NCBI RefSeq assembly: GCF_016735585.2
Contig: NZ_JAERSE020000003.1
Location: 744,001-808,000, forward strand
Direction of reading: 5' to 3'
Source of the DNA: Chryseobacterium tagetis
GTDB taxonomy: Bacteria > Bacteroidota > Bacteroidia > Flavobacteriales > Weeksellaceae
Length of the DNA: 64,000 bases
The position numbers were made by a program, and so were the translations under genes. This document shows positions 1 through 7,322 of the stretch, piece by piece. The notes beneath the pieces were generated by a model. That model saw nothing but the letters and a program-made list of their open reading frames with translations. It had not been told where the DNA came from and searched no databases. Numbering within the stretch: the stretch's first letter is position 1; each line of letters starts with the position of its first letter.

Positions 1-837
1 GGGCGAAATATCCGTTTTATTCTTAAAAAGCCGGCTGAAATAATATTCATCGTCATATCCCAATTCATAGGCGATTTCTTTAATGGTTTTATCAGTAAGA
101 TACAGTTCTCTTTTAGCTTCAATGATAATTCGTTCCGTAATCAGGTCAGAAAGCGTTCTATTAAAATGATTTTTCGTGATTCTGGCCAAAGAAGCAAGGG
201 TCTGATTCAACAGATCCGCATAATCACTGGCTGAATGTTTTGTGCGGAAATTCTCCTCAATCGCATTTTTAAGGTTCTGAATGACAAACTGTTGCTTGAT
301 ATGAGTTGTTTCAGAATTCTGAATCGTTTGCTGTTCCAGTTTAATTCTTGTTGCTGTAACCAGTAAAATTTTTAAATAAGAAATCAAAACTTCATCTTTT
401 CTGAAAGCATCATTCTTAAGTTCATTAGCAATTCCGTTAATCAAATTCAAAATAGAACTTTTACTAAATTCATCTAAACTGATAAAAGGTTTTTGATACA
501 CATTATTGAACAAAATCCCGTTGGCCGCAATTTCCTTATGATGCCTGTAAATACAGAAAAAATCGTGATGAAACTGTATCGAAATTCCCATAATCTGTTT
601 CGCAGATTGCAACATAAAAGGCTGATACGGATACAATGCAAACAACGTGTTTTCCTTGAAAGAATAATCACAAAGGTCAACCGTCGCAACGCCTTCTCCC
701 GAAGTAATAAGGATTAAAGTAAAATAATTATTCCGCTGAATATGGTCAAAATAGCTATTGTTATCAAACTCAAAAAGCTTGAAAGCCAGATTCCCGTTCT
801 GCTCATTCACGAGCGTATAGACAGATTGTGATAACAT
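1..837 (-). CDS. AraC-family transcriptional regulator (C-terminus cut by window edge)
   Basis: The reverse strand is open from the ATG at 837 to the window edge, giving at least 279 residues. The N-terminal part (about 1-170) looks like a cupin-type sensing domain. The last 100 residues hold the paired AraC helix-turn-helix, including the motifs TIKEIAYELGYDDEYYFSRLF and an upstream SLARITKNHF helix. Only a few C-terminal residues are missing. It lies downstream of, and on the same strand as, the DsrE and Old Yellow Enzyme genes, so it may control them; that is inference. A hairpin at 871-904 separates it from the DsrE gene. Confidence 0.9.
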   Translation of the reverse strand, partial: MLSQSVYTLVNEQNGNLAFKLFEFDNNSYFDHIQRNNYFTLILITSGEGVATVDLCDYSFKENTLFALYPYQPFMLQSAKQIMGISIQFHHDFFCIYRHHKEIAANGILFNNVYQKPFISLDEFSKSSILNLINGIANELKNDAFRKDEVLISYLKILLVTATRIKLEQQTIQNSETTHIKQQFVIQNLKNAIEENFRTKHSASDYADLLNQTLASLARITKNHFNRTLSDLITERIIIEAKRELYLTDKTIKEIAYELGYDDEYYFSRLFKNKTDISP

Positions 838-870
838 TGTATCTGCAATTTAATTATTATTTTTAAATCA

Positions 871-904
871 AAACTGCCCTCCGAAAAATTTCAAAAGGCA
901 GTTT
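871..904 (-). terminator. hairpin after the DsrE gene
   Basis: AAACTGCC (871-878) pairs with GGCAGTTT (897-904) around an 18-nt loop. On the reverse strand it lies just after the DsrE stop and before the AraC start. The T-run after it is short, so termination may be partial. Confidence 0.5.
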
Positions 905-914
905 CAAAACAAGA

Positions 915-1280
915 TTAGAAAATCAAAATATCGTAACCCTCATTTCTTAAATTTAGGAAACTTGGCAATCCTGGAGTTCCCGGAACCTCGTTCTCGTTCA
1001 ATAGTTCATACCCGGAAACTTCAGTCCCGAATACGGCTACACAACCTTTCGAAAGCCCGTGAACATAATCTTTCACTTCACTGTAAAGCCCGTGAACAGG
1101 ATGGTCTGCTTTTTCCAATTGTTCCGGCCATCTGATTCCCGTTCCCTGAAAAATGATTTTCACATCCTCACCTGCGTGTTTGAATTCGTAAGCCGAAGCC
1201 AAAGCGTTGAACACTCTTCCCAATGCTTCTTCCGAACCAGATTTTGGGTCAGAAAGAATAATAATTGCTGTTTTTTTCAT
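915..1280 (-). CDS. DsrE family protein
   Basis: A 121-residue cytoplasmic protein with a DsrE/DsrF-like alpha/beta fold. It starts with the beta strand KKTAIIILSDPKSGSEEALGRV and continues with VKIIFQGTGIRWPEQL, typical of this family of small proteins related to sulfur-relay subunits. A Cys lies in the strand KGCVAVFG. In this family such a Cys can carry sulfur, but many flavobacterial members have no known substrate. The ATG at 1280 follows an AT-rich leader. Its promoter carries an element shared with the upstream Old Yellow Enzyme gene (1303-1348), which suggests co-regulation, perhaps in an electrophile or redox response. Confidence 0.8.
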   Translation of the reverse strand: MKKTAIIILSDPKSGSEEALGRVFNALASAYEFKHAGEDVKIIFQGTGIRWPEQLEKADHPVHGLYSEVKDYVHGLSKGCVAVFGTEVSGYELLNENEVPGTPGLPSFLNLRNEGYDILIF

Positions 1281-1302
1281 TGTATAAAATTTAATTACAC
1301 TG

Positions 1303-1348
1303 CAAAGGTGTGTGAATAACGGTCGCTAAAGAATGGATGATTTTTACT
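1303..1348 (-). promoter_or_regulatory. DsrE promoter with element shared with OYE promoter
   Basis: Plus-strand AATGGATGATTTTTACT (1332-1348) recurs exactly at 2810-2826 upstream of the next same-strand gene. Next to it are the diverged arms GGTCGCTAAAG, compared with AGTCGTTAAA at the second site. A CAnnTTTG-type -7 box (plus-strand CAAAGGTG, 1303-1310) sits 21 nt from the element in both promoters. This reads as an activator or repressor site placed just upstream of two promoters. Confidence 0.6.
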
Positions 1349-1385
1349 TTGTAATGGAGATTTTTAAGTTGTTTTCCAGTAGCTT

Positions 1386-1474
1386 CATCCCGCTATCCAC
1401 TATATCTTTTTTGTCACGGCTTCCGCTTTGCTTCAGCCGCAACAAAAAAGGATGCCGTTTCTATCGGGGCTATG
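1386..1474. repeat. extragenic repeat, family A copy 1
   Basis: The order CATCCCGCT, ATATCTTTT, hairpin, AAAAGGATGCCG, ATCGGGGCTATG is found here and again at 39713-39784. The centre forms a stem between CTTTTTTGT and ACAAAAAAGG. This gives two copies in the window, both between genes. Confidence 0.65.
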
Positions 1475-1529
1475 ACAGCAGTCTACGATTGAATATTTGG
1501 TTTCAGATTCCGTTTCCGTTTTTTTTCGA

Positions 1530-1562
1530 TTTCGGCGAGGCGGCAAAGCCGCCTCGCCGAAA
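1530..1562. repeat. perfect GC-rich hairpin
   Basis: TTTCGGCGAGGCGGC (1530-1544) and its exact reverse complement (1548-1562) flank a 3-nt AAA loop. A 15-bp stem this rich in GC stands out in an AT-rich gap. It lies with family A copy 1 in the 371-bp gap 1281-1651. That gap otherwise holds only the DsrE promoter and the OYE terminator. Confidence 0.8.
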
Positions 1563-1588
1563 CCGAAAAAGAGCTTCTAAAAATAGAA

Positions 1589-1618
1589 AAAGCGAACTTT
1601 TTTATTAAAGTTCGCTTT
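1589..1618 (-). terminator. terminator of the OYE gene
   Basis: AAAGCGAACTTT (1589-1600), a TTTATT loop and AAAGTTCGCTTT (607-618 of the second kilobase, 1607-1618) form a perfect 12-bp stem. It lies 34 bp past the OYE stop, with A/T-rich flanks on both sides. Confidence 0.75.
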
Positions 1619-1651
1619 ATTTTAAATTATTAAATAGAAAATTCAAATTCG

Positions 1652-2737
1652 TTATGACCCCGGTTTTACAAAAGTTTGCCAACCCCTCATCGTTTCAATA
1701 AATCTTTCGCTCAGTCCGCCTTTACGAAGAAAATCTGCGGTCACAGGCAATTTCGGACTGTCATACATAGGATTCGCCTTTACCTGAAGCGGAAAATCTC
1801 TTTGAAGAATTCCGGCTCTTGCAATTAATACAAAATCACAGCCTTCATCCAGCAATTCTCCGGCACGTTGCGCGCTCATTATTTTTCCGGCAGCACCTAA
1901 ACGTACACCTTTTCTTGGGAGTTCGGTAAAAACGCTCAACATTGTTTTTCCCTGAAAGCTTCCTTCCCTTACAAGCTGTGCCGAATCCCAAAGTGCCAAA
2001 TCCAGATAATCGATTAATTCTTTATTAAAAATTTCGGCTGTAATTTCACGTAATTCTTCCAAACGCAATCCATAACGTTCAATTGATAATCGCCATCCAA
2101 TCTGAAAATCAGAACCACAGGCTTTTCTGATTCCTTCAATCACTTCAATGGTAAATCTTGCACGGTTCTCTATAGTGCCACCGTATTGATCCGTTCTGTC
2201 ATTTAGATTTGGAGACAGAAATTCAGATAAAATCCAGCCAAAAGCACCGTGAACAGAAACTCCGTCAAATCCTGCTAACTGTGATCTTTTTGCCGCTTCA
2301 ATAAAACTGTCTCGGATTCTTTCCACTTCTTCCGTGGAAATAGCTTTAATATTCTTTAGTGTTTTATTTGATGCAGGAGCTGGAATTCCTCCTAATGAGG
2401 GAACAGCACGATGTCCAGCATGATGCAATTGTACTGCAGATAATGCACCTCCCTCACGAATTGCTGTTGCCATTTTGGTCAGCCCGGGTAAATGCAGATC
2501 ACTATGGATTCCCAACTGACGTTCAAATGCAATGGCTCCGGCTTCCACAGTAGATGCGCTGGTTTGGATTAATCCGTAACCGCTCTGTGCCAATTGTTCC
2601 ATCCATATCTGGTCATACTGGGATGCGGTACCATCAAAATTACTTTGCTGACTTGTCAGCGGGGCCAACATAAACCGGTTTCCCATTGCAGGACCGTGAA
2701 GAAATGTAAGAGGTTTAAATAAATCAGAAACAGACAT
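1652..2737 (-). CDS. NADH:flavin oxidoreductase / Old Yellow Enzyme family
   Basis: A 361-residue FMN-dependent ene-reductase of the YqjM/OYE type. Landmarks are APLTSQQSNFDG near the N-terminus, QLHHAGHRA (usual form QLxHAGR), and the active-site stretch VHGAFGWILSEFLSP followed by NDRTDQYGGTIENRARF. Such enzymes use NAD(P)H to reduce activated C=C bonds. The second substrate-binding His of the usual HxxH motif is Phe here (H163, F166; YqjM has H164 and H167), so carbonyl binding may differ. I place the start at 2737 (MSVSDLF) because an AT-rich TAAACAAA leader precedes it. An upstream in-frame ATG at 2767 is possible. Confidence 0.88.
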   Translation of the reverse strand: MSVSDLFKPLTFLHGPAMGNRFMLAPLTSQQSNFDGTASQYDQIWMEQLAQSGYGLIQTSASTVEAGAIAFERQLGIHSDLHLPGLTKMATAIREGGALSAVQLHHAGHRAVPSLGGIPAPASNKTLKNIKAISTEEVERIRDSFIEAAKRSQLAGFDGVSVHGAFGWILSEFLSPNLNDRTDQYGGTIENRARFTIEVIEGIRKACGSDFQIGWRLSIERYGLRLEELREITAEIFNKELIDYLDLALWDSAQLVREGSFQGKTMLSVFTELPRKGVRLGAAGKIMSAQRAGELLDEGCDFVLIARAGILQRDFPLQVKANPMYDSPKLPVTADFLRKGGLSERFIETMRGWQTFVKPGS

Positions 2738-2780
2738 TTTGTTTAAATTTTTGGTTTTACTTATCAATTTTTGTCTGTTA

Positions 2781-2826
2781 CAAATTTGGTCTTTTAACGA
2801 GTCGTTAAAAATGGATGATTTTTACT
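2781..2826 (-). promoter_or_regulatory. OYE promoter with shared element and palindrome
   Basis: The 17-bp match AATGGATGATTTTTACT lies at 2810-2826. Beside it is the perfect palindrome TTAACGA-G-TCGTTAA (2794-2808). A CAAATTTG -7-like box (2781-2788) sits 21 nt from the match, exactly as in the DsrE promoter. This is a good candidate operator for one regulator acting on both genes. Confidence 0.6.
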
Positions 2827-2902
2827 ATATGATGGATCTCTTTATATGTGCAAGTATGAAAATAAAACAATATTCCCATCTATTATGTTTATAAATACGG
2901 AC

Positions 2903-3136
2903 TTATCTGGACAAAGAATCTGCCTCAACAATAGCATCTGCAAATTCCTTTGGAGCCTCCTGTGGCAAGTTGTGTCCTATTCCTCCTTTTAAAGTATGAT
3001 GTACATATTTCCCTTTATATTTAGAAGCATAATTTTCAGGAAGCGGAAATGCAGCACCATTGGCATCACCTTCAAGCGTAACGGTAGGTACCCAAATATC
3101 CGGTGATTTTGCAAGTTTGGCTTCCAGTGTTTTCAT
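2903..3136 (-). pseudogene. truncated alpha/beta-hydrolase (C-terminal fragment)
   Basis: 77 codons matching only the end of an alpha/beta-hydrolase. They hold the acid-residue strand VPTVTLEGDANGAAFP and the His loop GGIGHNLPQEAP. The roughly 200 N-terminal residues with the nucleophile Ser and lid are absent. The fragment keeps a start codon, an AT-rich leader and an upstream TATGTTTG -7-like box, so it may still be transcribed. It cannot be a normal hydrolase on its own. I read it as the remnant of a deletion. Confidence 0.75.
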
Positions 3137-3506
3137 TATATTTTTTTAAGTAATTATAGTACAAACATATTGTATATCTAATCAGCGATCATCTATTAAA
3201 TAGGCGAACGGGACATTTTGAGCGTTGAAATAGACGTTGATATCTTTAAAGGAAAATTTGAGACTTTTTAAAAGAATATTTATTCGGTTGCTAAGCTATC
3301 CTGCCATTTAAACTTTGATCGTATTATTACAGAAATACATACGTCGTATTTTTTTTGAAAAAACAACAGAAAAAATTTCAGGTTACTTGATGCGCTGCGC
3401 TTTAAGATGAAAGTTTTACAGATAAGCAATGCAATGAAATAGTCCAGTGAATTAAAGGCTGTAAAAGAGTAATGGAAAATATTAATTTGCTAACAACAAA
3501 ATGCCA
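3137..3506. other. intergenic region, mostly unassigned
   Basis: The gap lies between the divergent hydrolase fragment and the AraC gene. It carries the reverse-strand promoter of the fragment near 3160-3170. A 36-codon reverse-strand open stretch ends near 3187 (reads LKFSFKDINVYFNAQNV), possibly another gene remnant. I recognise nothing else. Confidence 0.4.
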
Positions 3507-3535
3507 TTGGAATCTCAAACGCTTTTGTATATTTG
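3507..3535 (+). promoter_or_regulatory. Bacteroidetes-type promoter of the AraC gene
   Basis: TTG (3507-3509), an 18-nt spacer and TATATTTG (3528-3535) fit the TTG/TAnnTTTG consensus. Transcription would start near 3541, which rules out the in-frame TTG at 3533 as the start codon and favours the ATG at 3560. Confidence 0.65.
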
Positions 3536-3559
3536 ATAAAAGCATTCCTCTTACAGATT

Positions 3560-4414
3560 ATGGTCAACGACTACAAAAAATATGAATTGTTCGGAAAAAC
3601 TCTGATGCAGAAAATTGATTTGAAAGCACCTTTCAGATATGATTTTCCCGTGGCTGAACAAGCCTGTTTTTTGTATGTTTTAAATGGCGAATTTCAATAT
3701 AAAACAGATGAGATCAGCCTCAGTATTCCTTCGGATTATTCGCTGTTTTTAAATTGTATCAATTCAGGGAAAATGATTCATAATTCTAAAAAAGAAGAGA
3801 ATTGTCAGATCGTTATTGTTACTTTTTATCCTGACATTTTAAAGAGGATATACGATAAGGAACTGCCTTCACTTTTTCAACAACCAAAGAATTTAATTTC
3901 AACCAAATCCAATGAAAAAACCGGCAATGATTTTCTCATCAAGAAGTATGTTGAAGGGCTTCTTTTTTATTTTGAAAATCCATCGCTCGTTAATGAAGAT
4001 ATTCTGACTCTTAAATTAAAGGAAATCGTATTATTGCTGGCTCAGTCACAAAATGCTGATTCTATTCAGTTGATTTTGTCGCAACTTTTTTCTCCAACAG
4101 CTTATTCTTTTAAACAACTTATTGAAGCTAATTTATTCTCACAATTGACTGTGGAAAAGTTGGCTAAACAAAATAATCTGAGCGTATCTTCCTTTAAGAG
4201 AGAATTTGCTAAACTCTACAATGATACACCTGCAAATTATATTAAAAATAAGAAACTTGAAAAAGCTGCAGAACTACTGTTAATATCTGATGAAAGAATT
4301 ACCGATATCGCCTTTGACTGCGGGTTTAATGATCTTGCCACTTTCACAAAAAGTTTCAGTGATAAATTCCATAGTACTCCTACAAATTACCGGCAGGAAG
4401 GGAAAAGTAAATAA
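3560..4414 (+). CDS. AraC-family transcriptional regulator
   Basis: A 284-residue DNA-binding regulator. The N-terminal 170 residues form a probable cupin-like sensing domain. The C-terminal 100 residues hold the double helix-turn-helix: LTVEKLAKQNNLSVSSFKREF, then ITDIAFDCGFNDLATFTKSF and the closing HSTPTNYRQ. The start is set by the promoter at 3507-3535. It diverges from the truncated hydrolase, a common arrangement for a regulator and its target, and may have lost that target. A terminator follows at 4437. Confidence 0.88.
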   Translation: MVNDYKKYELFGKTLMQKIDLKAPFRYDFPVAEQACFLYVLNGEFQYKTDEISLSIPSDYSLFLNCINSGKMIHNSKKEENCQIVIVTFYPDILKRIYDKELPSLFQQPKNLISTKSNEKTGNDFLIKKYVEGLLFYFENPSLVNEDILTLKLKEIVLLLAQSQNADSIQLILSQLFSPTAYSFKQLIEANLFSQLTVEKLAKQNNLSVSSFKREFAKLYNDTPANYIKNKKLEKAAELLLISDERITDIAFDCGFNDLATFTKSFSDKFHSTPTNYRQEGKSK

Positions 4415-4436
4415 ATCAAATAATTATATACAACTG

Positions 4437-4474
4437 AAGAGGCATTTCTAAATACAATCAAAAATGCTTTTTTT
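4437..4474 (+). terminator. terminator of the AraC gene
   Basis: AAGAGGCATTT (4437-4447) pairs with AAATGCTTTTT (4462-4472), with two G-U pairs. The stem is followed by a run of seven Ts. Confidence 0.6.
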
Positions 4475-4615
4475 GAACTAAAATCTCAAAAATCTGAACC
4501 AAATCACAAAACCATTTTCGTGCAGCTGTCGCAACTTTGTATCGTTCATTTGAGGTAATGAAATATCGTAAATAAACAGTTTTCAATTGAATACGAATAA
4601 TTAAAATATAATAAA

Positions 4616-5125
4616 ATGGGTTTATCAGGTTTAGGAATTTTTCATACCGTTATTGGTATTATGGCTATTGTAAGTGGAATAGTGGGATTTGTGAAATATG
4701 GAAAAATCAATTTGGACGGGCTATCCGGAAAAATTTATTTTTATACTACCATTATCACTTCTGTTACAGCATTAGGAATTTCGAAACATGGTGGTTTCAA
4801 TGTTGGTCACGTTTTTTCGTTATTTATACTTCTTTTGGTCATAACTGCATATTTTCTTTATTCACGCAAAAAAAGAAATAAAAGAGCCCGGTATTTCGAG
4901 AACTTTTTACTTTCATTTAGCTTTTTTCTTTCTTTGATTCCTACCATTAATGAGACTTTTACAAGGATTCCGGTGGGGAATCCGTTGGCTAAGGATGTAA
5001 AAGATCCAATTATAGCTAAGACACTTTTTGTTCTTTTCATTCTATTCGTCGTGGGAGCTATTTTTCAATACATTAGACAGAAAAAAAATAATAACAAAAC
5101 GGCTCCATTTTATATAGAAGAATAA
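4616..5125 (+). CDS. four-helix membrane protein, DUF2306-like
   Basis: 169 residues with four predicted membrane helices, near 5-27, 40-56, 64-82 and 133-152. Basic loops follow (YSRKKRNKRARY and RQKKNNNK). The opening FHTVIGIMAIVSGIVGFVKYGK resembles DUF2306-type membrane proteins of unknown function. An alternative is a general hypothetical inner-membrane protein. It appears to be transcribed alone, with terminators before (4437) and after (5191). Confidence 0.7.
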   Translation: MGLSGLGIFHTVIGIMAIVSGIVGFVKYGKINLDGLSGKIYFYTTIITSVTALGISKHGGFNVGHVFSLFILLLVITAYFLYSRKKRNKRARYFENFLLSFSFFLSLIPTINETFTRIPVGNPLAKDVKDPIIAKTLFVLFILFVVGAIFQYIRQKKNNNKTAPFYIEE

Positions 5126-5190
5126 TCGTAAAACCAACATTAAATGATGTTTCTACGGGGTTGAGATTTAAAAATCTTTAAAGTGTTTAC

Positions 5191-5226
5191 AAAAAATAAG
5201 CCCTCATTTCTGAGAGCTTATTCATT
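5191..5226. terminator. terminator after the membrane protein gene
   Basis: AATAAGCCCTCA (5195-5206) pairs with TGAGAGCTTATT (5211-5222) with one mismatch. It is flanked by A-rich and T-rich sequence, so it could serve the convergent gene at 5334 as well. Confidence 0.55.
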
Positions 5227-5333
5227 TTAAAAAAAATTATTATTCCTTGATGAATTTCTTCTAAGCCGAAGTTGAGGCATCTTAATATTGATTACATGTA
5301 AGAGGAGAGATTCTTCAAAACTTAAATAATTTA

Positions 5334-6440
5334 TTATTTCTTAATAAACTTAGATTTAAAGAAAACGTTTCCTTTATCTTCAATAGCAATCACATAAGTA
5401 CCTCTTGTCAATGCTGAAACATTAATTATTCCACCATTCATTTGTCCCTGACTTACTAACTGCCCTGCAACGTTATATATTTTATATGTTGCTTTATCTG
5501 AAACTTTTGTTATGTTTAAGAAATCTGTCGCTGGGTTGGGATAAATATTTATATCATTCTTTGTACTTACCTCAGATGTTGATAACTGAGAATTAGTGAT
5601 AGTAACCCTCCCGTTACCCGTAGTATCAGGATTGGTAATAAAACCGGATTGGCCATACTGTATCGTTACACCTCCCGTTACACCTCCAACATAAGAAGAA
5701 CCGCCACCGCCGGCTCCTCCCCAGTGTCCACTGCCACCACCATAATATCCACCGCCACCAGCAGTACCACCCAAAGTTCCTGTACTTGAATAGCTTCCAC
5801 CAGTTCCTAATGCTCCGGCTAAAGAATAAGAGATTATTCCCCCAGTTGCAGATGCACCTCCTGCGGTTTGACTTCCACCACCACCTACATAAGTTGCTCC
5901 GCGACTACTTCCTCCATTACTTCCAGTAGCGCCGCCGCCATTACCTCCATTTCCAGTATAAGTACTATAACCGGTACCACCGCCACCGCCGCCAGCAACA
6001 ATTATTCTGTCTGCATAGGTCGTATTTTGAGTAGTCCTGATATCAGTTCCACCACCGCCAGTTCCTCCGTTATACCCGGTAGTATATGTACCTAAACAGC
6101 CACCACCACCATTCCATCCGCCTTGTGTTGAGCTTGTTGCCGTGCTTCCCTTACCTCCAACATAAATATAATAAGTTGTAGAGGTAGAAACCTGTAAAGT
6201 TCCGGTACTATATCCGCCTTTACCGCCTGTTCCCCTAAGAGCATCACCTCCATCAGCTCCCCACATTTCTATCTGATATGAACCTGCGGCAAGGGTTACC
6301 GATTGTACAGCTCCTGTATAAGAGAAAGTCTGTGCTTGTACTTGAGTAACAGACAAAAATGCACCAAATAATATTAAAACTGAGGTTTTCGTTTTTAATC
6401 CCCATATCTTAAGCTTCGATTGTTGTATATTTTTTTTCAT
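5334..6440 (-). CDS. secreted glycine-rich protein with T9SS type A sorting domain
   Basis: 368 residues. An extended signal peptide ends at VQAQ (about residue 37). Residues 38-285 are a glycine-rich domain of repeated GGGG, GGNGGG and GGTGGGGT loops, of the kind found in eukaryotic and bacterial Gly-rich surface proteins. A type A T9SS sorting domain covers about 298-368: NIYPNPATDFLNI, YKIYNVAGQLVSQG and a KFIKK end. The protein is therefore probably exported through the outer membrane and anchored or released at the surface. Substrate or partner is unknown. The Gly-rich core is encoded by low-complexity GGN/ACC-rich DNA. Confidence 0.85.
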   Translation of the reverse strand: MKKNIQQSKLKIWGLKTKTSVLILFGAFLSVTQVQAQTFSYTGAVQSVTLAAGSYQIEMWGADGGDALRGTGGKGGYSTGTLQVSTSTTYYIYVGGKGSTATSSTQGGWNGGGGCLGTYTTGYNGGTGGGGTDIRTTQNTTYADRIIVAGGGGGGTGYSTYTGNGGNGGGATGSNGGSSRGATYVGGGGSQTAGGASATGGIISYSLAGALGTGGSYSSTGTLGGTAGGGGYYGGGSGHWGGAGGGGSSYVGGVTGGVTIQYGQSGFITNPDTTGNGRVTITNSQLSTSEVSTKNDINIYPNPATDFLNITKVSDKATYKIYNVAGQLVSQGQMNGGIINVSALTRGTYVIAIEDKGNVFFKSKFIKK

Positions 6441-6498
6441 GATTTAAAATTTAAAGTATTAAACATATGCTTTGAGCCCATTGCGCCCATTTTCACCG

Positions 6499-6731
6499 TT
6501 AAATTGGTGATTCGCTAGAGGCGTTCATATAAGCAGCTACTATATTTCCTTACGGAGATACGGTAGCAAAATCAGACGGAGAATATATCCATTGTCTGGA
6601 ATTGGGAGTTGTCTCACTTGTAAATAGTATCGCATTACCTGTACAATGAGAAGTACCATCATACTCATACTGCAACCCAAAACGTTGCATTGATAGTAAA
6701 ATGGCTAGAAAAATAAGTAGATTTTTTTCAC
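6499..6731 (-). pseudogene. degenerate small secreted-protein gene
   Basis: Reading the reverse strand in one frame gives KNLLIFLAILLSMQRFGLQ, a signal-peptide-like start, then YEYDGTSHCTGNAILF and PNSRQWIYSPSDF before a stop at 6550-6552. The frame stays open for 16 more codons after that stop. The GTG at 6729-6731 leads into this frame only if one base is added to the run of seven As that follows. The gene therefore looks frameshifted, or is read by slippage. The rest of the 881-bp gap 6441-7322 is very AT-rich, and I recognise only the promoter at its right end. Confidence 0.45.
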
Positions 6732-7285
6732 ATTTATAGAATTCTTATTGATTAGTTGTTTGTTAAGATAAATGTATTTTTTACTAGATTATAGTGTACT
6801 TCCTGTTATTGATTTTCAGGTTGAATTAAAGAAAAAAGGATTTGTAATGTTGTAAAGATGTTGTTTCATAGGCTATCTTATTTAAATGTTAAAATATAGA
6901 ATAAATAAATTTATGTGTAATATATGATTAAAAATTGAATATATTAAAAAAAATAATATAAAATATTTAATGAATTGGATATATATAATGTGTTATCCGT
7001 TGTTTTGGAATTTGTGAGAATTGCCAAGACTAATTTTAACTGTTTGAAAACAGATAAATATTCTTAGACGTAAATTGTGACTAAGCATTTTTAATTAATA
7101 AAATTTGGTAATCATCTCCTTAAATGTACCAAAGCACAGTACAAATATTTTAACTGAATTATTTCCCTTAATTTAAATCTAAGTAAACCCTAATCCACTT
7201 TACTATTTTCTAATAAATAGTTAATTATCCTTTAATATGATAATCATATGTTGGATAATGATAATAAAGCTTCATCATCTTAGTA

Positions 7286-7293
7286 TACTTTTG
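7286..7293 (+). promoter_or_regulatory. -7 box of the FISUMP gene
   Basis: TACTTTTG matches TAnnTTTG and lies 29 nt before the ATG at 7323. I see no clear TTG at the expected -33 distance. Confidence 0.45.
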
Positions 7294-7322
7294 TGGTTAA
7301 TTAGAATAATTAAAAATAAATT

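Noticed and set aside
1333..1608. Open frame of 91 codons on the plus strand
   Set aside because: It runs through a repeat, a perfect GC-rich hairpin and a terminator, and resembles no protein.
5868..6095. Ser/Thr-rich frame opposite the glycine-rich gene
   Set aside because: It is the antisense of GGN-rich codons; low-complexity shadow.
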